Below, piece after piece: positions 8,053-18,970 of a DNA stretch of 64,000 nucleotides (its first letter is position 1; every line of letters starts with the position of its first letter). Location: contig JACAXG010000007.1 in assembly GCA_018881555.1 (NCBI GenBank), positions 372,001 to 436,000 of the forward strand. The letters are read 5' to 3'. The translations under genes and the position numbers were made by a program. Source of the stretch: Amblyornis subalaris (Eukaryota > Chordata > Aves > Passeriformes > Ptilonorhynchidae). The notes under the pieces were generated by a model. That model made no database searches and was not told where the DNA came from. It was given only the letters and a program-made list of their open reading frames with translations.

Positions 8053-10924
8053 GTAGAGGTGTGACAGTGGTGATGCCCACACTCATTTAATAATATGAGA
8101 ACAGATTGAGGTTCAATAACGTTTGCATCCAGAGGAAATCCAAACCCTCATCTCCCATGCCCAGGGAAGTGTTCTTGTCATCAAGCTTTAAGCTGGTTTG
8201 GCTGGGCAACATTCCTTATCCCATCTGTAGAAATGAAGGGAGTTGAAAATCCATTTGGAGACAGCAGGGAAGAGGAAGAGATTGAGCTTTAATGGTCAAA
8301 CCTGGCAAAGAGAGTCCAGAACCACAGTCCAGCTGTCAAATTACTTTGTGTTTCACTTACTTTATTTTCCATACATTTTCACTTTGCATGAGCTTTTCAG
8401 TACCAGTAAAATTTAAACAGTGCGATCTCCTGCTCTGAATTGAACTCTTGACAGAGAACCTTTTCTAATATTTCTTTTTATTCATAGTCACATTTGTTTA
8501 TATGGCATTTTCATTGTGAACAATGTTAAAACCCCACAGAACAATATTAGTGGGAAGCAATAACAAAGATGTGCTGCCCTGGATGCTTGTAGTAAATTAG
8601 GGATATGTGACTCTTGTTATTATCTAAATAACCTCCTAAAATGCTGCAGGATGATATANCTTGTCTGCCTCTTGCCTGTGCTAAGTTGTTGGGTAAAATG
8701 CCCTGCATCTTCTTGTGTTCTCTTCCACATGCCTCAAGTAGCTCTTTCACTCACCAGCATGGCCACGTTGTTGAACTCTCTCTGCCAAAAGCTCCATCTC
8801 GCTGTTCGTGGCTGTCTCCAGTTACTGCCATGCACAAGGTTTGCATTACACTGATGATGTTTGGATTTCCTCTCCATGGCAGCCTTAACCTTGNTCTGTC
8901 CTTGGGCACGTTTTGGCCAACCAGGTTGCACATGAATTTAGAATCTATAAAAATCTGTGCTGACCTGCAGATTTTTACATGTTACCCTTGGCAATTATGC
9001 ATTATATTTACCAAATAAGTTGCACTGTTATTCATAAAGAGGGATAAAGGATCTGCCTAAATTCTCTGCAGATGATAGAGGACATGCACGTGATCACTTC
9101 CATCTCCAGTTTCAGTTGCAGTTTCATAAAAAATNTGAAAAAATATTTTTAAAAATGCTGATAGTAGCAAAACTGAACCTAGCCTGAAACAAAAACCTGG
9201 AGGGAAGAAGCAGTAGTGGACATGTTACATGGATATTCTCCAGCATTAAACAGAATGCCGTAAAGCCAAAGGACAAGATCTAATTAGTGGATGTTGTAAA
9301 AAAAAGTTTGGTGTAACACCTTAAAACATGCAGTAACAAATTCAATTCTTCAATTTCATGTACTTCAAGATGGGGTTGCGGTAGTCACGGTACCACAAAT
9401 GGCATAGGTTTGTGAAAGATTGTGGTGTCTGGGCAATGCTCATCAGCCACCTCTGCTTGAGAGAGTTGTTCAGGGATGTGTACTGAGTATAAACTGAATT
9501 TTACAGTTGAGCACAACTAGAACTAGAAAATCAGTTACTTGAGATTAGNGTGGTGAAATCCCAAATGGGAACTGGCTGCACAGGATTTTGAGACCTCCTG
9601 AAGATTTAGGCAAAGAATTTAAGGGCTCCATCTCTTAATATGACGTATTTTGAGTGAGGATGATGTAGACAACTTTTAATATGTTAAAGGCTCACAAAAG
9701 TCCACTGTACCTACTTTACTAGCTACAGAGCAGCTCCTGTCTGAGCTGTTGTGACAAGGGAGTAACTTGTGNTTGTGTGCAGATGACAGTGCACAGCTCT
9801 GCAGACCTTGTGCGAAGGCAGTGGCACACTTTTCACCTTCACAATTCAATTCTTGATGTGACTTTAAAACTGTTTTGGAAAACTTGATTTGGTTCTAATT
9901 TGNAAAGGACTAACTCCTAAACCATTTTTTATTCACTGGTCAGTGTTAGGTAATAGTGACTGCAATGGATAAAAGCTAGTCTGCAACAAAATACTGACAC
10001 ATGTAGTGCTACCTTAGTTTTTCTCTATACNGAGTATTTCTGCTGTGTTAAATCACTCTTGAATAGTGTTTCTAGAATAGTCGGTCTCAGTCCCTACCCA
10101 ACCCTGTTATGACCCTTTCCCCCTCTTTCTTTTTCTGGTTTTAGCCCTTTTCTCAGTCTTTGAGTGGAGGAGAAGGACATGGTCTGGGAGTGTGACGTTA
10201 GAACTGCACATCTCCCTTATTTCCCCCTGAGACGTGTAGCATGAAATTATCAGTNTCTTTAACAGCACTAAGGTGAAATTTCATGGGGTTAATTTTTTTT
10301 TTTTTAATTTGGTAAAGGTGCTGTTACTTACTTATATTCCTGAGAATGATTTTTCTTATATTTGGCTCACTGTATTATTAACTGGAACACTAAAAACCAT
10401 GCTTATGTTGGAATAGGACTGCGCTTTATAACAGGACTCATTTTGGTGAAGCAAAATAATTGTTCCCAGAAAAACGCATTCCTTCTCCATCAAACCTCCA
10501 TTCTATTTGACACGCTGGCTGTTCGTTCTCTGGGAATCTAAAAATNATTTTTAGTGATTTATGGACTGCTGTTGCTAATATTTCCATGATCCTGTTAAAA
10601 GTGAGTGCTTTTTCCTCAGTGGCCAGTTTTTGTGTTTTAAATAAGCAAAATGTCAATTAAACTAAAAGCAAGTCTAAATCATGTATATACTAAAGTTGGC
10701 AACGGCTTGCTGGCAGATTTTATAAATTATCAGAATCTGTCCGTATCTGAGGAAAATGAAAAACTAGTTCTGAATAATATAAGGAAGTAGGAAAGGTGTA
10801 AATTTACATNGTGTGTGGAAGTGAAATCGTCACAAGTAAGTCAGGTTTTAAAGATCCCTCATTTGTATTTACTGTGTTACATGCTTTTCCATTATTCTAT
10901 CTCAAACAAGGTTTTATATTTATA

Positions 10925-10948
10925 AATACATATATATATATACACACA
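10925..10948. repeat. Short (TA)n/(CA)n microsatellite
   Basis: acatatatatatatacacac run. Compound dinucleotide repeat of about 22-24 bp. Confidence 0.85.
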
Positions 10949-11070
10949 CCCACTTGCTCTGGTGATTTCCTTTTTCTGTGATGCCTTTTCCAGGTAATAG
11001 AAGGGAAAAGGTTACACATGTATTCAACATGTGCTTATTCATAACANGTTATTTCCAACACTTTGAAGGA

Positions 11071-11570
11071 GATACAGAAACAAAGGATGGTTGAGGTTTG
11101 AAGGCACCTCTGGAGGTTATCTTGTCCAACCGCTCCTGCTCAAGTAGGATCATCTAGAGCAGATTTCCCAGAACCGTGCCCAGATGACTTGAATATCTCC
11201 AAGGATGGAGATCTTCTCTAGNCTAAACAGTNGCAGCTCTCTCAGCCTTTCTTCATAGGAGACTGAGTGCTGCTGCCTCGTGTTCAGCCTGGTGTCCAGA
11301 TCTTTTCTGGAAAGCTGCTTTCTGGCTAGTTGGCCTCCAGCATGTCCTGGTGCATGGGGTTATTTTATTCTTCCACAAGTGCAGGATTTTGCANATTCGC
11401 TTGTTGAACATGGTGAGTTTCCTGTCAGCCCATTTCTCCAGCTGATTGAGTTCCCTCTGGATGCTCTCTGGTGCATCAGCTGCTCCTCCCAGTTTTATGT
11501 CATCAAACTTGCTGAGGGTACACCCTGCCCAATTGTCCAGACCATTAATAAAAATGTGGCAGTAAAACTC
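11071..11570 (-). mobile_element. CR1 LINE fragment, minus orientation, 5'-truncated with internal deletion
   Basis: The plus strand reads as the reverse complement of the CR1 3' region. It has the end-proximal block ggatggttgaggtttgaagg, then the cacctctggaggttatcttg and tccaaccgctcctgctcaag block, then gaatatctccaaggatggag. These are followed by ctctctcagcctttcttcat, catgtcctggtgcatggggt and aacttgctgagggtacaccc in the CR1 order. After gatggagat the sequence jumps to cttctctagnctaaacag, skipping a stretch normally present between them (from memory, roughly 250 bp), so this copy has an internal deletion. The reading frames across it are broken; it is a dead, moderately diverged copy. Confidence 0.9.
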
Positions 11571-14500
11571 TGGATAAAGAGCTTTGCCTAACATTTTTTT
11601 TCCTCTGAGGNGGAAGACTCAAAATCCTAGCAAATCATTTGGGTAGTTTTAATTTTGTCTTTTCTACAGTCCTTGTTATGCTTTATGAACAAAATCCACA
11701 TCAGAATAACTTCAGGAATGATGCTTCTCCCGTGGGAATGTTGAGCAAGGCAAGCTCACTTAGTTAAACAATGAAACTAGGATACATTTGTGTAAATGGG
11801 AATAGGCTTTGGCACAATACCTGTGGAGCCAGATGTCTGTCAGTAACTCACCAGAAGCAACAAAAATGGAGGATGTTTGTAACACGATGCTTCTCTTTTT
11901 AATAATTTATCCAAACTGGATACTTCAATGAATGTATTTATTTTACACTAAATTATTCAGGTGCTCTTATACATATGATTGCAACAGCCCCATTCTAGCT
12001 GCACACAATATGCAATCTCTTTTCCTTGCATGCCAGTAGCTGGTTTACAAAGGCAGCTTCGTGTCCTAAAATAGATTTGGGGATCTGTTCTGAATCATTG
12101 CAGCTGGGGTTCAGAGGTAACAGCACTTTGACCCATGGGAATGTGTTAGACTTGGTTCAAGGATCTCTTCACTGCTCTCTGCTGTGCAGAGATGTGAAAA
12201 CCTAGTTATAGCATTTGGTTGGTGACTGCTGAATCATTTCTGCCCCTCTAGTTCAGTGAATCTCCTGAGTGTGTGTATTTGGCTTCAAAGGGAAGCCGTG
12301 CTGTTCCCTGGCTGTTGGGTGTGCCTGGGGAATGCCCTGTAACAAGGGTCTTTTCCACACGTGCTATGAGGTGAGGTGCTCAACAAAGGAGGTCTCCTTC
12401 CCCTGTGTGAATGATTTTTGGTAAGTATTAGCAAGTTCTGTAGCTCTGTTGTGTCCATATGTTCAGTGTATCTTTCTTACACTGCATAATTAATCCCCAG
12501 TGCCTTCACAACTCTTACACAAGGGCTAAGTTTGCTGTAATTGAATTCCAGCAAGTTGGGATTCTTGCACTGTTCAGTCACTTTTAATGTCCATTTTGCT
12601 GTTTTGCTATGAAAAACTGAATTATAATACTAACCATATCAAGCAAATCTGAATGCCTATCACTTGCATTCCCATTAACTCTAACTGGTTTTTTTAAACT
12701 CAGTATAAAACACAGATTGTCTCTAATTAACTTCCAAAGTACCCGTTTTTGCACAAAGGCTCTCCCAGGGGACACTTGAGGGTTTTTTGCAGATTTCTGT
12801 ATGCAGAACTGTAGTAGGTGATTATTGTAAAGCCACACCATTCATTGCTTTATACTTCCCTTAAATGCACATATNCTGCTATACCTTCTGATTATTTAAG
12901 TCACTGTGAAAGAGATGATACTGAAGTATTAAGAACTGCGTTCCTGGAAGTGTTGCCAGGTAATCTGAACAGAAAAAAGGAAAGAGAAATGAGACATGTG
13001 GAAATGGATCCTAAAAAAATCCACAGAACAATTAAAATGGCTTGGAAATGGATTAAGTGAGGTCTGCTATCTGCAAACTTCCTTCAACCTTTTTCTGTGT
13101 TTAGGACTTTCATAATAACCCGTGTGAATTATCTGATGCCTACCAAGGACTTAAAGACACCATTCCTTTCCCACATGTACATTAGTAAGTTTTCTCCCTG
13201 TTCATGAAAACTGTAGAAATTTAACATCTTTTTGACCTCTACTGTTTTGATAAAAATATTTGAAGGGGGCTGGCAGAGCTTTAAAGTTAATGTGAGGGAT
13301 GGCTCACTAATGGATATATACATGATACATGAGTGTGTAACTGCTGCTTCCTAAGAGAGCAGCTTTTCTGAATCCTGATTTAGGTCTTCAGGCTATTTAT
13401 TTTATGATCACAGCCCTGAACTCTGCTAAGAGCTGTTTCTGCAGCTGATTGATAGAATCGGGGAGGATGATAATCTGAAATAAAAGGAGAAGAGAGTGCA
13501 GCTGTTTGACATAAGGAATGTTGATGGTTTCTAAGGCTTGCTGTCCATGGGTGGAATATACTATCTGAGAAAAGTAGAATTGCCCAAACCAGGTATTCTC
13601 TATCTATCTCTTTTGGGGTTTTTTCCACTTCCCTGTAGTGGTTCCTTTCTTTAGAGAAAAAAAATGAAGAAAGCCAGGCTATTTTCAAAGTACAGGGAAA
13701 GCAGAGATGCCTTATTTTCTTCANGATCTCTAGAGAAGGAGAGTAAGTAAAAATATGAGTTGGAATTGCAAGATGTTTTCGACAAAGTTCTGTCATGTGT
13801 TTTTAAAATGTGTGCCCACACACACTTCGTTGGCTGGTGGCTGGTCAGGAGACAAGGTCTCCTTTTAGGCACATTTCCTTGTCTGTGGTTGCATTTCACT
13901 GCTGCTCTAGCATAGCATTGACTTAGGACATCGCTGAGGTTGGCATAAAACTGTGAGAAGCAGGGAGCTTACCAGTTCTTTATTTTCGCTTTTTGTGCTT
14001 TATTCAGTGATGCTCAACCAGTACACTCAGGAAGACCCGTTTTTTTTCCTCATCAGTCTTAGAAGTGCTGATTAATTATATTAAATGGATGTGAACCTCG
14101 ATGGCTGAGCAGCCTGTCCATCTTAGCAGCTATCTCAGGAAGGAAATATAAACTTAGGTGTGAACTGGACATAAGTTGCTAAGGGTTAACACCACTCTGG
14201 TGCTTCTGGTACAGTTCACAAGACATAGCAAACAGTTAAGAACATCTTTTCTTTCCAACCCAAAGTATCCAAGCTATTGTTTTTCCATTAATTACCATAT
14301 CCCAGTCATGCAACTGGTGAAGTCTTCTGCTCGTCATTTGTGTTCTTTTATTTAGTGTGCATGACAAAGCAGAAATGTGCACGTAGCACTGCTCATTGCT
14401 TCTTTACAAACAGATTCTTTGCATCATTTTTTCAGTTTAAGGTACCTCACTTTTACTCAGTTGCATCTTAATACCTCTCTTGAAGTAAGTTCACTCTTGG

Positions 14501-16369
14501 AGAGTTGAATGTTTTGTTTCCCACAGAGAAAATTATAAATAAACACATGGATTTGTTTACATGGGGGATAGACTATATGATTCTAATGCTCTTTGTGTCT
14601 TTCCTAAGGAGGAAAAAAAAGTCTGATTTTGTGTATTTTCTTATGCATGTTTTGCTTCTGATGTCATCTTTTTGTCTTCTGGGAAGCCGTGCTTCAGGAG
14701 AAAGCCATGTTAAAAATACAGTTAGAAGAAAACTGATCTTAAAGTAATCCTTTGAGTCAATTAAATAATACTGATCTCAGTAGAACATCTATTAGTGTAC
14801 ATATGATGTTACTGCTAATACAGCATGAATTTATTATGGCCTGGGGTAGCCCAATGAATTCCAGATGAATTCACAATAGCTGGATTCTTAAAATGCTACC
14901 AGGTCTACTTCAGGTTTTCTGTTTCCATGTGTAATTAATACCAGAACCCAGCACTGCTACCTGCTCCTATTTAATAAAAAAAACAAAACAAAAGACATAT
15001 ATTTGAAATNAAACTGAAAACTTGAAAAGCTGTGCTTGAGTCTTGGCATTAATAATCTAAAGTAGTAGTTTTGAAGCCACCTGAATACACTGGCTTTACA
15101 TTTTTGAAAGTTATTATTGGTTTGTCTCCTTCAGCCAAAATAATCCAAACTGCTTTAATATGACTAGCTAGATTATTGGCTTGAAAAACGATTCATGTCA
15201 TATTTAGAGATACTTAAATGTAAGATTGGCTACAAAGCTGTACTTCAGGGATAGCTATGAAAGTAAAATGTCTTCAAAGATTTGTTAGTCAGATATCCTA
15301 ATCCCAGGTAGCAGCCTAGCAGCTTCTTCTCNTAAGAGTGGGAAAATCTGTTTAAATTGCTACGTTTTTTAAAAAAGAGACATGGAAGCTTAGGCAGTTT
15401 CACCATATCATGGGTTGTATTGATAAGTTATTTTNGTAGAAATGTCATATGATTGTTAGAAGCTTTATCTAGAAGTTCAGCATTTCATGTNGCACATTAG
15501 CTTTCACACCACTATGTTTGGACCCATGTAACATCAAACATTTTTAATTACATTATCCCAGCTTGGTGCTGGATATTACCAGAATCAGAAGATTTCTCTG
15601 GTCTCTATTTCCATCAGCCCTTACCCTATGGTTCACACAGCATTTCCATAGATTGTTAGACCAGATGTGTGTGTTGTGCACACTTCATCAGAAAGCACTG
15701 CACCAAGGACATGCCAAGAATCAGCTCCAAAACTATTTAATGTATTGGTTATGTGATGATGTGAATCAAATCATGGTCCCAGCAGGGCTGTTCTGTTAAT
15801 GCAGAGGACGTGTGCTAGGGAGGGAGGGAGCAAGTTGGGACAGTATTTTTTGCTNTCTGTATATGGTAGGAGGAGGATACTTGTATCATAACTGTGAAAC
15901 TGGAAACCAACCATTTTTTATTTCCAACTCTCCTGCCAGCTGAGCACTGAAGTCAGGTGTGTGTTTACACCAGCACTGTTTCCTCTAAATTTGCCTAATC
16001 CTGACAATAAGGAAAATTTATCAAGNTCTCCCTCAGCAACTCCTAGTCTGATGACAGCTTAGGGGAGAGAATGAGGGTGAATATAAAATGTGTGTGAGGT
16101 GTCAACACACTGATAACTGTCCCTGCTGCTGAATAAGAGCANATTTGCCACAAAGGTTTAACAATTAGATTGCAACTCACAAGCAGAGAAAGTATGGGAC
16201 ANACATTTTCCTTCCACAGGCATAGTGTGAGAAGAAAGGCCACATCAAGGTGTGTGGAATAGTTCTGGATGACAAAGACTGGCAGGGCTGTCAGACATCA
16301 GGAACGTTGCCCTAAGAAGTGGTGCTCACAGGCCCTGTAAGTAACTGATGTTCTGTTACCATCCATCAA
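11571..16369. other. Gene-poor intergenic stretch between CR1 copies
   Basis: No recognisable gene, RNA gene or further transposon. Frames of 60-138 codons occur at the density expected by chance and carry no domain signature. Single n's are frequent. Confidence 0.6.
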
Positions 16370-17280
16370 AACACCTCCNGTATCAGTGACACAGACTGAG
16401 ATCAGTGCACCCTCAGCAAGTTTGCAGATGACACAAAGCTGAGCGCTGCAGCTGGCACAACAAAAGGAAGGGATCCAGAGGGACCTGGACAAGCTGGAGA
16501 AGTGGGCCCACAAGAACCTCATGAAGTTCAAGTCCAAGTGCAAGGTGCTGCATCTGAGTCAGGGCAATCCTAGACACGAGTACACACCCTCAATGGTGGA
16601 TGGACTCAATGAGAGCAGCCTGCNGAGAAGGACGTGGGGGTTTCTCATGGATGAAAAGCTGGACATGAACCAACAGTGTTCATTCACAGCCTAGAAGGTC
16701 AACTCTGGGCTCCAAAAGAGGAGTGGGCAGCAGGTCCAGGGAGGTAATTGTCCCCCTCTCCTCAGCCCTCATGAGACCCCACCTGGAGTGCTGTGTCCAG
16801 CTCAAGAAAGATGTGGGCCTGTTGGAGATTGTCCAGAGGAGACCCACGAAGATGATTCGAGGAATGGAGCACCTTCCCTACAGGCTGACAGAGCTGGGAT
16901 TGTGCATCTGGAAAAGAGAAGGCTCTGGGGACACCTCATTGAGGCCTTCCAGTACTTAAAGGGGACTTATAAAAAAGAGGGGAAGGGACATTTTACACAG
17001 GCAGATANTGGTAGGGCAAGGGGAAATGCTTTAAACTGAAAGAGTGGACATTTACATTAGAAGTTAGGAAGAAATTCTTCGCTCNGAGAGTGGTGAGAGG
17101 TGNCACAGGTTGCCCAGCAAAGTTGTGGATACCCCTTCCCTGGAAGTGTTCATATCTGGGTTGGATGGGTCTCTGAGCAACCTGATCTAGTGGGTGATAT
17201 CTATGCCTGTGGTGGGGGGGTTGGAACTGGATGTTATTTAAGGTCCCTTTAAATTCAGGCCTTTCTGTGATTCTATATAT
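16370..17280 (+). mobile_element. CR1 LINE, plus orientation, ORF2 C-terminal remnant and complete 3' end
   Basis: From gtatcagtgacacagactga the sequence follows the CR1 ORF2 C-terminal region: accctcagcaagtttgcaga, aacctcatgaagttcaagtc, aaggtgctgcatctgagtca, cctcatgagaccccacctgg, aggccttccagtacttaaag. It continues into the 3' UTR (aggaagaaattcttcgctc, gttgcccagcaaagttgtgg, ggaagtgttcatatctgggt, ggttggaactggatgt). It ends with the CR1-type terminal ttctgtgattctatatat. The reverse-transcriptase frame is interrupted by stops and indels, so it is inactive. The 5' part is missing, as usual for CR1 insertions. Confidence 0.93.
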
Positions 17281-18270
17281 GCAAATACATTGTCAGGTTT
17301 AGAAGAAATGCATTGTGGTGTGGACAGGACAAATATTCTGTCATGCACTTTCTACCTTCTCTGTCAAAAGCACTATGGTTTCCACTCTCAGACCCTTTTG
17401 AGACAAGTAAAGCAGTAAAAAAAAACCAAACCTACCATCTTTTATAGATAAAATCTGGTTTCTTTGGAAAAACAGTGTTCACCACGAGATTAGTCCTAAT
17501 TTCCTGGTTTTAACATGCTTAAAAATAATTTTTGAGGCCTTATGAGAAAGGGACAATGAAGAAGTATTGAATGGAGATGGAAACACTGACAAAGGCAAGA
17601 ATAGAGAAGAGATTGTAAAGGAGGCAAAGAGAGAAGGGAATAAAGGTGAAAAATAAAAATAAAATTTAAAAAAGAGAATCCACACAACTACCTCAAAAGA
17701 AAAACAGGATTGAAAATAAGTTTCATACATTCAGGGTTTTACATAGGGTTGATGAAATTTAGACCTGATATTGCTGAGTAGAAGTCCAGTTGGACTAGTG
17801 GATTTGTATCTGATTATAACAGGGAAAAATATAAAAATGTAGCTTTCTTTTTTTGGCACTGCTCAGTGATTTATGAGCTCGTCTGTTTTCAGAAAGGAGT
17901 TGTATCAGGGTTTCACTGCAACTTTAGCTCCAAAGTGCCTGTAGCATTTCAAGACTTAAGCTTAGGCTAAATTTTAGAGGTGTTTGTCAATGAGGAGCTT
18001 TAGTTTCATGAAACATTTGAACAATAATGCTTTTCAGAACAATAGCCATTAAATTTTCTAGGGACAATGAAATAACAAGGAAACGATAATAATCATTATC
18101 GATATTTATAGAGAACTAAATATTTGTAGTTACGGGATACCCAACATGTTCCTTCACACTACTGCTGAAAATGTTTCTCATTTTAATGTAGAAGCTCCTC
18201 AGAATTAACTACTGAATATTCCACTTGAAAGGACTGTGAGCTAATGATATTCTGATTTGGGACTTTTTCA
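17281..18270. other. Intergenic, AT- and purine-rich
   Basis: A purine-rich block on plus (about 17540-17700) gives artefactual minus-strand frames rich in F, S and L. At 18083-18101 a 7-bp inverted repeat, cgataat/attatcg, surrounds aatc. Nothing else is supported. Confidence 0.55.
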
Positions 18271-18399
18271 GTCAAAACCACACACACATTAAATTTTCAT
18301 GCGAACGCTGGGCTGCAGAGAGGATTAAACGCTCACCAAAATTGCTGTAGCAAACATCAAGACAGAAGAAAGCAAAGGCATGTGGGCTGTGTGCCGCTT

Positions 18400-18590
18400 T
18401 CCTGTCCCGCTGGAGGAATGAGCCGCAGGCTGTCGCTGTAATTTTGCAGAGCGCGGTGGGCCCGGAGTTCCGTGCGGAGCAGCTGGATGGGGGAGAGCCC
18501 CGCCACTGCCTCCCGCGGCGCCGNGGGCTGCGGGGCCGCGCCCGAGGGCACTGCAAAGCACAGACCTCTGCTGCCTCGAGAAACGGCCTC
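18400..18590. promoter_or_regulatory. Orphan CpG-rich island in the gene desert
   Basis: A 190-bp GC-rich patch with dense CpG (cccgcggcgccgngggctgc and flanks) stands alone in AT-rich DNA, about 15 kb from the MAD2L1 promoter. It is not part of a CR1 copy. Such orphan islands usually mark promoters of unannotated non-coding RNAs or developmental enhancers. The minus-strand frames across it (up to 106 codons) look like GC-rich artefacts. Confidence 0.6.
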
Positions 18591-18970
18591 ATTGCTTTAA
18601 TTTTATACCCGCTGTAAAACCAATTCCGAATAATAATATCTAACCTATTATTGACACTTTATCCCGTGGGGAATAGCCAGGCTTGACGGTTATAAGCAAC
18701 CACTGATTTTCCCCAGGCCCACAGGGCCTCCTGTTGTGACTGAGGCAAATGTTGCTAATAAACGCCTCCTTCAAAGTGACTTTTCCAGCTGAATCGGAGG
18801 GATTCCAGTCACCCATTTGATGGAACTTTAACCAGAAACGTGTTGGACAAATTAAATATGGGTTAGCCTCTTGCTCTGGACTATATCAAGAGCCTATAAA
18901 TGCAAAATGTTTGAGGCATAGAAGACCATGCTCTGTAATTAACTATTGTAACTCTCCTCGCAAATCAAAA
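18591..18970. promoter_or_regulatory. Candidate conserved non-coding block beside the orphan CpG island
   Basis: Immediately right of the island is unusual, information-rich AT sequence: gctttaattttatacccgct, then a CCAAT box (18620-18624), repeated taat/attatt homeodomain-like cores, and ttatcccgtggggaatagcc. It looks like constrained enhancer DNA, but conservation cannot be tested here. Confidence 0.3.

Larger units (their letters stand above)
3880..11070. other. Gene-poor AT-rich intergenic stretch
   Basis: No frame here resembles a known protein; the longest (112 codons, minus, 5079-5417) has no family signature or splice context. Contents I can support are the 21-bp tandem repeat at 6202-6244, a T16 tract at 8037-8052 and a CTCF-like match at 5975-5989. 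No transposon-derived sequence is recognised. Confidence 0.6.

Noticed and set aside
11253..11594. 113-codon minus frame and 103-codon plus frame
   Set aside because: Both fall inside the 11.1-kb CR1 fragment and include n and disrupted sequence.
13540..13558. REST-like half site gctgtccatgg
   Set aside because: The second half-site does not match the consensus.
16723..17039. Two overlapping plus-strand open frames
   Set aside because: They are fragments of CR1 ORF2 and 3' UTR, not host genes.
17479..17730. Phe/Ser/Leu-rich minus frames of 63-83 codons
   Set aside because: Produced by a purine-rich plus strand; low complexity.
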